Shown piece after piece: positions 1 through 5,565 of a stretch of 10,093 nucleotides of DNA. This DNA comes from an uncultured Ruminococcus sp. (GTDB lineage Bacteria > Bacillota_A > Clostridia > Oscillospirales > Ruminococcaceae): NCBI GenBank assembly GCA_937880065.1, contig CALFMA010000413.1:1-10093 (forward strand). The letters run 5' to 3'. The notes beneath the pieces were generated by a model. That model saw only the letters and a program-made list of their open reading frames with translations. It was not told where the DNA came from and made no database searches. The translations under genes were made by a program, and so were the position numbers. Position 1 is the first letter of the stretch; each line of letters opens with the position of its first letter.

Positions 1-58
1 CAGCTGCCGCACCTATCTGGTTTTTCTTTAATCAAACGGGTTTTTAGAGATGCCCTTA
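1..58. other. Left edge: possible tail of a plus-strand gene
   Basis: One plus-strand frame is open from the window edge to a TAG at 45-47 and reads AAAPIWFFFNQTGF. This hydrophobic tail could be the C-terminus of a membrane protein, but 14 codons are too few to prove a gene. Bases 41-57 carry a short motif that recurs near the right edge, just past the stop codon of the hydrolase gene. No complete hairpin is visible here; if a terminator exists, its other arm must lie outside the window. Confidence 0.2.
41..57 (-). repeat. Copy 1 of 17-nt post-stop motif
   Basis: The plus strand reads TTTTTAGAGATGCCCTT. The same 17 bases, with A in place of G at one position, occur at 9974-9990. Both copies lie immediately downstream of the stop codon of a minus-strand gene (stops at 59-61 and 9994-9996). 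On the transcribed strand each reads AAGGG(C/T)ATCTCTAAAAA. Confidence 0.5.
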
Positions 59-1402
59 TTATTGTTCAGCAACGAAATTCTTTAATGAACTCTTTAAACC
101 TGTTGCTGTAGCTGCATAATATGCAAGAATTACAGAAGCATCTGTTGAATCTACAGTATCATCAGCTGAAATTTTTCCTGCCTTTAGCATATCATCGGTG
201 ATTGTAGGAGTTTTTCCTGTGGAAAGAAGCGCATACTGCTCCAGAATAAGTGAAGCATCAGAAGAATTTATAGTCATATCCCCATTAAGGTCGCCAAGAA
301 CGTACTTTCCTGCATATTTAACGTATTTTCCCATTGCATAATCGGGATAATTTTCACCGTTGCTAAGGGATTTCATTGTCATTGCAAGAAGTCCACCGTC
401 CTCACGGGTTTCACCGATTGCATCAAGAACTGCAATTGCAATTGCTGTATGACCTGCCTGTGTGGGGTGAATGTCAACATTCTCTCTGCCACTCTGCATA
501 TCTGTGAAATACCAGCCGTATTTCTGACCATCTGAATCAGCAGATGAGAAAATGTCAAGTACATCTGCAATTTCAATTCCCTCAACCTCTTTTAACTGCT
601 CAGAAAATCTTCTTGTAACATTGTGGAAAATTGTCTTGAACTGTACATAAGCAGTATAGTATGAAGATGAATATGTATCCTGTAAGTGTTTTTCATATTC
701 CTTGCTGAACTGGAGAGGATTGTAAATCGTCTGTACAATAACTCTTGCATTGGGATTTACAGCCTTGATTTCCTCAGTCATTGCCTTGATATTGGGAATA
801 ATCTGCTTTGCAATAACCTGCTTGTATGCAGAGCCGTTTGTCTGTGAATCGGTATATGTGAGGTTACGGTAGATACTATCAAGCTTATCGTTGAATTTAA
901 GACCATTTGCAAAATTAGCTGTGTATTGCTTTACAGCGTCCATATCAAAAAATTCAGTAAGAGTATTGAAATCCTTCTTTTCGGGAATATCTGCCGGTGT
1001 CTTGCCCTCTGCAAGAAGGTCATTCTGTGCAGCAAAATCAAGAAGAACTTCTGTAGTATATGCAATCATATCATTGCCGCCGATTGAAATTACAACAACC
1101 TCACTATCAGCAAGCTGTGCTTTCTGTGTGCTGTCAAATGCACGAAGCTGAGCAAGTGTGTCATCTGATTTATAGCCTGATGCAGCGTAATTCCACACAT
1201 CACCGCCGAGATAATCAGCAACAAGCTTACCATAGTTATACTCATTTGCAGAAAGCTCTGTACCTGATGCAATGCTGTCGCCGAGGAGCATAATGTCAAT
1301 ATCACCGCTGCCATAGCTTTCAGCAGATGCTGAGAATACAGAAAGAGAAGATGCAACCATTGCAGATGCAAGAGCAGCTGAAATAATTTTTTTCATTTTC
1401 AT
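59..1402 (-). CDS. Secreted SGNH/GDSL-family hydrolase with C-terminal dockerin
   Basis: This 447-residue exported esterase- or lipase-type enzyme should dock onto a cohesin scaffold. I chose the start at 1402 because a GGAGG (1411-1415) sits 8 nt upstream; the in-frame ATG at 1417 overlaps that site. Residues 1-27 form a signal peptide (MKMKK, hydrophobic core, then ASA before E28). SGNH blocks are visible: GDS with nucleophile Ser43, Gly76 in YAASG, GGND with Asn110, and DIHPTQAGH with Asp310 and His312. A dockerin occupies roughly 369-440: its first calcium loop is canonical (from D371, DLNGDMTINSSD), whereas the second (KISADDTVDSTD) has Lys and Ser where Asp and Asn are usual at positions 1 and 3. 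In cellulosome or amylosome bacteria such enzymes often deacetylate polysaccharides. The substrate cannot be read from the sequence; a lipase or a carbohydrate esterase are both possible. The gene is monocistronic with its own promoter. Confidence 0.9.
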   Translation of the reverse strand: MKMKKIISAALASAMVASSLSVFSASAESYGSGDIDIMLLGDSIASGTELSANEYNYGKLVADYLGGDVWNYAASGYKSDDTLAQLRAFDSTQKAQLADSEVVVISIGGNDMIAYTTEVLLDFAAQNDLLAEGKTPADIPEKKDFNTLTEFFDMDAVKQYTANFANGLKFNDKLDSIYRNLTYTDSQTNGSAYKQVIAKQIIPNIKAMTEEIKAVNPNARVIVQTIYNPLQFSKEYEKHLQDTYSSSYYTAYVQFKTIFHNVTRRFSEQLKEVEGIEIADVLDIFSSADSDGQKYGWYFTDMQSGRENVDIHPTQAGHTAIAIAVLDAIGETREDGGLLAMTMKSLSNGENYPDYAMGKYVKYAGKYVLGDLNGDMTINSSDASLILEQYALLSTGKTPTITDDMLKAGKISADDTVDSTDASVILAYYAATATGLKSSLKNFVAEQ

Positions 1403-1442
1403 AATATATACCTCCATTTATAAAATTTAAAACCGTAAATAT

Positions 1443-1471
1443 ATTATAAGCTATTTTAACTGTAATGTCAA
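1443..1471 (-). promoter_or_regulatory. Sigma-A promoter of the dockerin hydrolase
   Basis: On the minus strand a perfect TTGACA (1466-1471) is followed, after exactly 17 bp, by a perfect TATAAT (1443-1448). Upstream lies an A/T-rich stretch containing the palindrome GAAAAATTTTTC (1479-1490), which resembles an UP element. The expected transcript start is about 35 nt before the ATG. A full consensus match suggests strong basal expression. Confidence 0.85.
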
Positions 1472-1552
1472 GAGGACGGAAAAATTTTTCTTTGTACAAT
1501 ATAAACAAAACGAACATAAAATTATTGTAAGGCTTAATTTTTTTGACTACTA

Positions 1553-1581
1553 TTGACAAAATCCGTTAATTATGGTAAAAT
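1553..1581 (+). promoter_or_regulatory. Sigma-A promoter of the aquaporin gene, extended -10
   Basis: TTGACA (1553-1558) and TAAAAT (1576-1581) are separated by 17 bp, and TGG directly precedes the -10 as an extended -10 element. It is divergent from the hydrolase promoter. Transcription should start near 1588. Confidence 0.85.
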
Positions 1582-1618
1582 TAATATAGTGGATTTATCC
1601 CGAAAAATACTATATTAA
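1581..1618. promoter_or_regulatory. 10-bp inverted repeat between aquaporin promoter and RBS
   Basis: TTAATATAGT (1581-1590) is repeated perfectly in inverted form as ACTATATTAA (1609-1618), with 18 bp between the arms. The left arm starts at the last base of the -10 and lies mostly upstream of the expected transcript start. The right arm runs into the AAGGAGG at 1617-1623. An RNA hairpin is therefore unlikely to include the left arm, and a DNA operator is the better guess. The spacer contains a smaller inverted repeat, GGAT-TT-ATCC (1591-1600). Confidence 0.4.
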
Positions 1619-1630
1619 GGAGGAAAGTAT

Positions 1631-2386
1631 ATGAATTCTTTCAAAAAGTATGTGGCAGAGTTTATCGGCACTATGGTGCTTGTTACTCTCGGCTGCGGAA
1701 CTGCAATGCTCGTGGGCTGTGACGCTGTTAACGGTGGAGGTTATATTCTCACAGCGCTGGCATTCGGTCTTGTAATCGTAGGTATGGCTTACTGTGTGGG
1801 AAATATCTCAGGCTGTCATATCAACCCTGCTGTTTCACTTGGAGTACTTCTCAGCGGCGGTATGAGCCTTAGCGATTTCTTCGGCTATATCATTGCTCAG
1901 TGTGCAGGTGCATTGGCAGGTTCAGGACTTCTTGCTGCTATCTTCTCTCTTGGCGGTGTCAAGGATATGACTGGCGGCTACGGTTCTAACGGTCTTAGCG
2001 GAGTTGGCGATAATGCCCTTGCAGGTCTTATCGTTGAAGTTGTTCTCACATTCATTTTCGTGATGACAATTCTCGGAGTAACTTCTAAAAAGGCTGGTCA
2101 CGGCTCATTCGGCGGCCTTGTAATCGGTCTTACACTTACTCTCGTTCACATTCTTGGAATTGGTCTTACAGGTACATCTGTTAACCCTGCAAGAAGTATC
2201 GGCCCTGCTATCGTTGCTGCAATTGACGGCAACACAACACCTATTTCTTGTATCTGGGTATTCATCATTGGACCACTTCTTGGTGCAGCAGCTGCTGCAG
2301 GCGTTTATATGTATCTTTCAAAAGAACCTGAAAAGCCTGCTAAGGTTGACGCTAAGAACAACAATAAACCGGCTAAGAAAAAGTAA
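1631..2386 (+). CDS. aqpZ: Aquaporin, AqpZ-like water channel (MIP family)
   Basis: This 251-residue integral membrane protein has the six-helix, two-half-helix plan of the major intrinsic protein family. Both NPA motifs are present: HINPAVSLG (Asn65-Ala67) and SVNPARSIG (Asn185-Arg188). The selectivity-filter residues fit water channels and not glycerol facilitators. Phe45, His173, Thr182 and Arg188 align by motif with the Phe, His, Thr and Arg of E. coli AqpZ. Residues 8-28 form the first helix, with no cleavable signal. The last 20 residues are a lysine-rich cytoplasmic tail ending KPAKKK. An AAGGAGG (1617-1623) lies 7 nt before the ATG. The gene is monocistronic, with its own promoter and a strong terminator. 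The likely role is rapid osmotic water movement; permeation of other small neutral solutes cannot be excluded. Confidence 0.92.
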   Translation: MNSFKKYVAEFIGTMVLVTLGCGTAMLVGCDAVNGGGYILTALAFGLVIVGMAYCVGNISGCHINPAVSLGVLLSGGMSLSDFFGYIIAQCAGALAGSGLLAAIFSLGGVKDMTGGYGSNGLSGVGDNALAGLIVEVVLTFIFVMTILGVTSKKAGHGSFGGLVIGLTLTLVHILGIGLTGTSVNPARSIGPAIVAAIDGNTTPISCIWVFIIGPLLGAAAAAGVYMYLSKEPEKPAKVDAKNNNKPAKKK

Positions 2387-2398
2387 TTTTCACAAATC

Positions 2399-2433
2399 AA
2401 AGCTCTCCTGTCAGATGACGGGAGAGCTTTTTT
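2399..2433 (+). terminator. Rho-independent terminator of the aquaporin gene
   Basis: A 14-bp stem pairs 2399-2412 with 2417-2430, with one G-T wobble and a 4-nt loop, and runs into a T-run (2428-2433). It starts 12 bp after the aquaporin stop. The convergent spoVT gene ends at 2456; on that strand the hairpin is followed only by a weak T-rich stretch, so termination there would be less efficient. Confidence 0.93.
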
Positions 2434-2455
2434 ATGGGATTCCATTTTATCAAAA

Positions 2456-2995
2456 TCATTCAAGCTGTTTTGAAAGGAAACGCACAGCCGCTGTTATAAG
2501 GCTTTTCTGCAAATCCGATGCCTCTTTATGCTCATCAGATGTCATAAATGCAACTGCACCCGATACATCGCCGTTACTGATAATGGGCAGGGCGGCGATT
2601 GCCGTCCGTTCAAGTCCGTCAGCAGGATAAAAATTGTTGTTGTCACCGTCGGGGCAGAAATACTGTCCACGGCTTTCCATAATTCCCTCCAGCTGTGCCG
2701 ATGCCTTACGCTCCGAGGTTTCCTTTTTAGGAATTCCAGCCGATGCCACTACATGGTCTTTATCGAAAATTATAACAGGGCAGCCTGCTGTCTTATACAT
2801 CACTTCTGCCACATTTGACGCATTTTCGCTCATTTCGCTGATTGCCGAATACTTCTTGAAAATAACCTCGCCGTCGCTGTTTGTGTATATCTCCAAGGGG
2901 TCGCCCTCACGGATACGCATGGTGCGTCTTATTTCCTTTGGTATAACGACTCTGCCAAGGTCGTCAATTCGTCTTACAATACCTGTTGCTTTCAT
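2456..2995 (-). CDS. spoVT: Stage V sporulation protein T, AbrB-type regulator
   Basis: This 179-residue transcription factor closely matches the SpoVT family. Residues 1-45 form the AbrB/MazE-type swapped-hairpin DNA-binding domain, with the near-invariant stretches MKATGIVRRIDDLGRVVIPK and EIRRTMRIREGDPLEIY. A short linker (KKYSAISEM) leads into a C-terminal GAF-like domain (about 56-179) expected to sense a small ligand and help tetramerisation. The ATG at 2995 is chosen because GGAGG (3002-3006) lies 6 nt upstream; an in-frame TTG at 3010 overlaps that site. In Bacillus subtilis SpoVT modulates the forespore sigma-G regulon, so its presence suggests the organism sporulates or descends from a sporulator. 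The gene stands alone, convergent with the aquaporin gene and divergent from the two-component locus. Confidence 0.93.
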   Translation of the reverse strand: MKATGIVRRIDDLGRVVIPKEIRRTMRIREGDPLEIYTNSDGEVIFKKYSAISEMSENASNVAEVMYKTAGCPVIIFDKDHVVASAGIPKKETSERKASAQLEGIMESRGQYFCPDGDNNNFYPADGLERTAIAALPIISNGDVSGAVAFMTSDEHKEASDLQKSLITAAVRFLSKQLE

Positions 2996-3004
2996 AATTA
3001 ACCT

Positions 3005-3025
3005 CCGCAAAAAATTTGTTTGCGG
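3005..3025 (-). promoter_or_regulatory. Leader hairpin touching the spoVT Shine-Dalgarno site
   Basis: CCGCAAA (3005-3011) and TTTGCGG (3019-3025) form a 7-bp perfect inverted repeat with a 7-nt loop. In the spoVT messenger the 3' arm ends in the first two G residues of GGAGG (3002-3006), so folding would partly hide the ribosome binding site. The role is inferred. Confidence 0.4.
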
Positions 3026-3050
3026 TGTTATTATTTGACTCTTTGGCTGA

Positions 3051-3059
3051 TTTATACCA
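3051..3059 (-). promoter_or_regulatory. Possible extended -10 promoter of spoVT
   Basis: The minus strand reads TGG TATAAA (TATAAA at 3051-3056, TGG at 3057-3059), about 55 nt before the spoVT start. No convincing -35 is seen 16-18 bp upstream, so this would be an extended -10 type promoter, or one read by a different sigma factor. TTTGG (3042-3046) and CCAAA (3057-3061) form an inverted repeat across the -10 and start region, a possible autoregulatory site. Confidence 0.35.
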
Positions 3060-3184
3060 AAAATTAATATCCAAATTTTTCTGCGATTATGTAAAACAAA
3101 AACAGACTAAGTATTTTTCTTTTCATATAATCTCCCCTTTTTGTAATTTACTTGTATTTTAAGGGCATATCTATGTAAATGCTC

Positions 3185-3213
3185 TTGTAATAAAAAAGTA
3201 TTTATGATATAAT
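3185..3213 (+). promoter_or_regulatory. Sigma-A promoter of the two-component/ABC locus
   Basis: TTGTAA (3185-3190) and a perfect TATAAT (3208-3213) are 17 bp apart. The -10 ends 29 bp before the response-regulator ATG, and an AGGAGG (3229-3234) lies 8 nt before that ATG. In the uninterrupted locus it would drive regulator and kinase together. Confidence 0.75.
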
Positions 3214-3453
3214 TAATGAAACAATCTTAGGAGGAAACGAACATGAAAGAAATTCTCATTATTGACGATGACACGGATTTATCCTTTATTATATCAGAAA
3301 TGCTGGAAAGCTACGGTTATTCCGTTACAACAGCCGTAAGCGGCGAGGAGGCTTTTGACCTGCTTTCAAAGCATACATATCACCTTATTCTCCTTGACAT
3401 AAATCTTCCCGATACAACGGGACTTGAATTATGCAGGGAGCTTCGCAGAGTAT

Positions 3454-3463
3454 CGCAGATACC
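3454..3463 (+). repeat. Left target-site duplication of the IS
   Basis: CGCAGATACC here is repeated exactly at 5093-5102. The next base, T, can be given either to the element or to the duplication, so the duplication is 10 bp, or 11 bp if the element is taken to begin at 3465. A length of 10-12 bp is typical of the IS4 family. Confidence 0.92.
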
Positions 3464-3480
3464 TAATGTCATTAAGCTAA
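3464..3480 (+). repeat. Left terminal inverted repeat (IRL) of the IS
   Basis: TAATGTCATTAAGCTAA is the exact reverse complement of 5076-5092. Within it, AATGTCATT is itself palindromic around the central T. Beyond 17 bp the two ends diverge. Confidence 0.93.
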
Positions 3481-3490
3481 GAAAAAGGAA

Positions 3491-3530
3491 AAAAGTCACA
3501 GGAACAGTAAAAGTTTCTGTGACTTTTATT
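3491..3530 (+). terminator. Inward-facing terminator at the IS left end
   Basis: A 15-bp stem pairs 3491-3505 with 3513-3527 (one G-T wobble, 7-nt loop) and ends in CTTTTATT. It lies between the left terminal repeat and the transposase. It would stop transcripts entering from the host promoter at 3185-3213, a known way for IS elements to limit transposase made by read-through. It should also reduce transcription of the downstream kinase gene. Confidence 0.75.
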
Positions 3531-3571
3531 ATGAGTAATTTTATGAATAGAATGTAAATTTTTGCAAAAAG

Positions 3572-3583
3572 GTATTGACAAAA
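3572..3583 (+). repeat. Subterminal inverted repeat, left copy
   Basis: GTATTGACAAAA matches, in inverted orientation, 4952-4963. Both copies sit in A-rich surroundings flanking the transposase gene. It contains TTGACA, but 15-18 bp downstream there is only GC-rich sequence and no -10, so it may be a protein-binding site and not a promoter. Confidence 0.5.
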
Positions 3584-3604
3584 AGCAAAAAATGTGCGGC
3601 GAAG

Positions 3605-3634
3605 CTAATCGGATGTACACATCTGATTGGAGGG
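3605..3634 (+). promoter_or_regulatory. Hairpin overlapping the transposase Shine-Dalgarno site
   Basis: An 11-bp stem pairs 3605-3615 with 3620-3630 (two G-T wobbles, loop TACA). Its 3' arm ends in the first two G residues of the GGAGGG at 3629-3634. Folding would limit ribosome access to the GTG start at 3642, a plausible brake on transposase synthesis. Confidence 0.5.
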
Positions 3635-3641
3635 CTTTATC

Positions 3642-4943
3642 GTGCAGAATTATTGTAATATCGTAAAAAACAAGCTTAATATGCTTATTCGCAAAATGGA
3701 GAAAAATGTTTCTGATTTTGTAGCTAATCCTAAAAAGGATTTCACTCGTAAAAGTGAGCTTTCATTTTCAAAAACAATGAGATTTATTCTTGGAATGGGT
3801 AGCCGTACACTCGGAAAAGAACTTCTTGATTTCTACGAATTCGATTCAAAAATGGTATCTGTTTCCGCAATTGTTCAGAGAAGATCAAAAATACTTCCGT
3901 CAGCCTTCAAGCATCTGTTTCATGAATTCAATAATGAATTTCCCCAGACAAATTTCTTTCACGGTTACAGACTCTATGCGGTTGACGGTTCTGATATTCA
4001 TATTCCAACTATTCCTGATGATCACAGCACTCATTACAATACAAACACCAATTCGAAAGGATACAATCTTATGCATCTAAATGCACTATATGACCTTTTG
4101 AATTGCAGATATATGGATGCTGTTTTACAGGATAATTATAATAAAAATGAGCATTCCGCTCTTATAAGTATGATGGAAAATATCCATCACGACTCAATAA
4201 TTATTGCCGACAGGGGGTATGAATCGTATAACAATATCGCTCATTTTGAATCCAAAGGCTTGAAATATGTTATCCGTGTCAGATCAAGATATGGAATAAT
4301 GGAAAAATTTAATCTTCCTCTTGATAAAGAAACTGACTTTACTACTGATATTTTGCTCACAAGAAGACAAACTAATGAAGTTAAAACCAATCCAACTATT
4401 TATAGATTTCTTGCATCTACCTCTACTTTTGACTTTCTTCCTAAAGGTTCAAAAGATTCATATCCGCTTAAATTCAGGATAATCAGAATAAAAATATCAG
4501 AAAATAACTACGAAACACTCGTTACAAATCTTTTTGATGATGAATTCTCTACCGAAGATATCAAGAAGTTGTACAAAATGCGCTGGGGTATCGAAACTTC
4601 TTTCCGTGAATTGAAATATCACATAGGTCTTATTGCTTTTCATTCTAAGAAAAAGGACTGTGTGATACAGGAAATTTTTGCAAGTCTTATTATGTATAAC
4701 TTTTCTATGTTGATTATTGATGATATCCTCATAGATGATGATAAGCATAATAAATATCATTCCAAAATAAATTATGCTACTGCTATACATATTTGTATTG
4801 CTTTCTTCCGCTGTAATCGCATCAGTCCTTCTAATTTAGAAAAGCTAATAGCCAGAAACAAGTGCCCTGTCAGACCTGATCGCATAGCGACCAGAAAATC
4901 TTGTTTTCACTCTGCCGTCAGCTTTAATTACAGATTATCATAA
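3642..4943 (+). CDS. IS4-family DDE transposase
   Basis: This 433-residue transposase should cut and rejoin the element ends with an RNase H-like fold. The catalytic triad is visible as Asp115 (AVDGSD), Asp190 (IIADRGYES) and Glu318 (MRWGIE). The IS4 signature Y-(2)-R-(3)-E-(6)-K is exact: Tyr311, Arg314, Glu318 and Lys325 in the stretch YKMRWGIETSFRELK. The start is most likely the GTG at 3642, because GGAGGG (3629-3634) lies 7 nt upstream; an in-frame TTG at 3627 overlaps that site. There is no frameshift or internal stop, and the length is normal for the family. The protein is rich in Lys, Asn and Ile, matching the AT-rich element. No clear promoter was found inside the element, so transcription may be weak or may start from a non-consensus site. 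Confidence 0.95.
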   Translation: MQNYCNIVKNKLNMLIRKMEKNVSDFVANPKKDFTRKSELSFSKTMRFILGMGSRTLGKELLDFYEFDSKMVSVSAIVQRRSKILPSAFKHLFHEFNNEFPQTNFFHGYRLYAVDGSDIHIPTIPDDHSTHYNTNTNSKGYNLMHLNALYDLLNCRYMDAVLQDNYNKNEHSALISMMENIHHDSIIIADRGYESYNNIAHFESKGLKYVIRVRSRYGIMEKFNLPLDKETDFTTDILLTRRQTNEVKTNPTIYRFLASTSTFDFLPKGSKDSYPLKFRIIRIKISENNYETLVTNLFDDEFSTEDIKKLYKMRWGIETSFRELKYHIGLIAFHSKKKDCVIQEIFASLIMYNFSMLIIDDILIDDDKHNKYHSKINYATAIHICIAFFRCNRISPSNLEKLIARNKCPVRPDRIATRKSCFHSAVSFNYRLS

Positions 4944-4951
4944 TTTTTATC

Positions 4952-4963
4952 TTTTGTCAATAC
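4952..4963 (-). repeat. Subterminal inverted repeat, right copy
   Basis: This is the inverted copy of 3572-3583, 9 bp after the transposase stop. On the minus strand its TTGACA points into the 3' end of the transposase gene, with GATAAT 15 bp further on. That could be a weak antisense promoter, but the spacing is short. Confidence 0.45.
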
Positions 4964-4970
4964 TTTTTTC

Positions 4971-4994
4971 AGACAGATTCCTTTTCTGTCTTTT
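4971..4994 (+). terminator. Probable transposase terminator
   Basis: AGACAGA (4971-4977) pairs with TCTGTCT (4985-4991) around a 7-nt loop, followed by T residues to 4994. The stem is short and modest in GC, so termination may be partial. The rest of the element to 5075 shows no gene and no convincing outward promoter. Confidence 0.5.
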
Positions 4995-5075
4995 CGTCGT
5001 GCATTTCTTTAAAAACACAAACAGGAATATGTTATTTTACTTCAAATATACTCCTCTTTTATTTGTGTTATTGGA

Positions 5076-5092
5076 TTAGCTTAATGACATTA
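5076..5092 (-). repeat. Right terminal inverted repeat (IRR) of the IS
   Basis: TTAGCTTAATGACATTA is the exact reverse complement of the left terminal repeat at 3464-3480. It directly abuts the right target copy. Confidence 0.93.
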
Positions 5093-5102
5093 CGCAGATA
5101 CC
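5093..5102 (+). repeat. Right target-site duplication of the IS
   Basis: CGCAGATACC is identical to 3454-3463. Reading continues with T GTT ATT, which restores the receiver-domain frame when the element and one copy are removed. Confidence 0.92.
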
Positions 5103-5565
5103 TGTTATTTTTGCAAGTGCAAGAACAAGTGAAAGCGACCGCATTACAGGCTTTGACATTGGCGGTGACGACTATCTGCCAAAACCCTACTCAATGAAAG
5201 AACTCCTTTCAAGAGTAAACGCTTTAATTCGCCGTACTTATGGATTTTCTGCACAGGAAAAAATCATCTCTTTCGGCAGTATCAGCGTAAATATTACTGC
5301 ACGTTCTGTGACAAAAGATAACACACCGATTTCTCTTTCTTTGCGTGAATTCGATTTGCTTGCATATCTCTGTGAGCATATGAACAATGCTGTTGCAAAG
5401 GAAAAACTTTTATCCGAAGTGTGGGGAGCATTTTCAGCAGTTGAACCGTCAACGCTGACAGTACATATACGCTGGCTTCGTGAAAAACTGGAAGAAAACC
5501 CTGCACAGCCAAAATACATCAAGACTGTATACAAAGTCGGTTATATGCTGGAGGTAAAAGAATGA
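5093..5565 (+). pseudogene. C-terminal half of the interrupted response regulator (wHTH domain)
   Basis: Beyond the right target copy the frame reads VIFASARTSESD, then GGDDYLPKPYSMKELLSRV: the fourth strand with Ser79, the conserved Lys101-Pro102 and the receiver end. A complete OmpR/PhoB winged-helix domain follows (about residues 125-227), with the typical LSLREFDLLAYL, LLSEVWG, VHIRWLREKLEE and IKTVYKVGYMLE segments. The first in-frame ATG is at 5194 (in SMKELL) and has no Shine-Dalgarno sequence; a TAG at 5077-5079 closes the frame inside the IS. The stop overlaps the kinase start by 4 bp (ATGA), as expected for a translationally coupled pair. The fragment would yield an unregulated DNA-binding domain only if transcription and initiation arise inside or after the IS. 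Confidence 0.88.

Larger units (their letters stand above)
3243..3557 (+). pseudogene. N-terminal half of an OmpR-type response regulator, cut by an IS element
   Basis: Residues 1-74 are the first part of a receiver domain: acidic pocket Asp8-Asp10 (LIIDDDTD), phospho-acceptor Asp52 (ILLDINLPD), and helix 3 up to QIP74. The insertion falls in codon 74, just before the fourth beta strand. The frame then runs 30 codons through the IS left end (starting NVIKLRKRKK) to a TAA at 3555. The predicted 104-residue product lacks strands 4 and 5, the conserved Lys101 and the DNA-binding domain, and should be unstable or inactive. Removing 3464-5102 joins codon 74 to the downstream fragment and gives an unbroken 227-residue frame, the usual length for this family, ending in the 4-bp overlap with the kinase gene. 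The promoter and RBS are intact. Confidence 0.9.
3464..5092 (+). mobile_element. IS4-family insertion sequence, complete
   Basis: The 1629-bp element is bounded by 17-bp perfect terminal inverted repeats and a 10-bp direct duplication of target DNA. It carries one transposase gene in the plus orientation (3642-4943). From left to right it holds the left repeat, an inward-facing hairpin terminator, a TTGACA-containing subterminal repeat, a hairpin at the Shine-Dalgarno site, the transposase, the inverted copy of the subterminal repeat, a terminator and the right repeat. Its base composition is visibly more AT-rich than the flanking kinase and transporter genes. All parts look intact, so it is probably able to move. 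I do not assign it to a named IS or subgroup. Confidence 0.95.

Noticed and set aside
1090..1371. Overlapping open frames on both strands within the hydrolase, regulator, kinase and permease genes
   Set aside because: They lack ribosome sites and recognisable domains, and each overlaps a well-supported gene in another frame.
1403..1417. Hydrolase start at ATG 1417
   Set aside because: That ATG overlaps the GGAGG and adds residues before a normal signal peptide; 1402 fits better.
2996..3010. spoVT start at TTG 3010
   Set aside because: The codon lies over the ribosome site, and the SpoVT family begins MKATG, which is the Met at 2995.
3575..3603. Transposase promoter using TTGACA at 3575-3580
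   Set aside because: The bases 15-18 bp downstream are GC-rich and contain no -10-like hexamer.
3627..3641. Transposase start at TTG 3627
   Set aside because: The TTG overlaps the GGAGGG that serves as the ribosome site; GTG at 3642 has correct 7-nt spacing.
5071..5099. Outward promoter at the IS right end (TTGGAT as -35)
   Set aside because: At 17 bp the -10 position reads GCAGAT, which is too far from consensus; no better pair was found.
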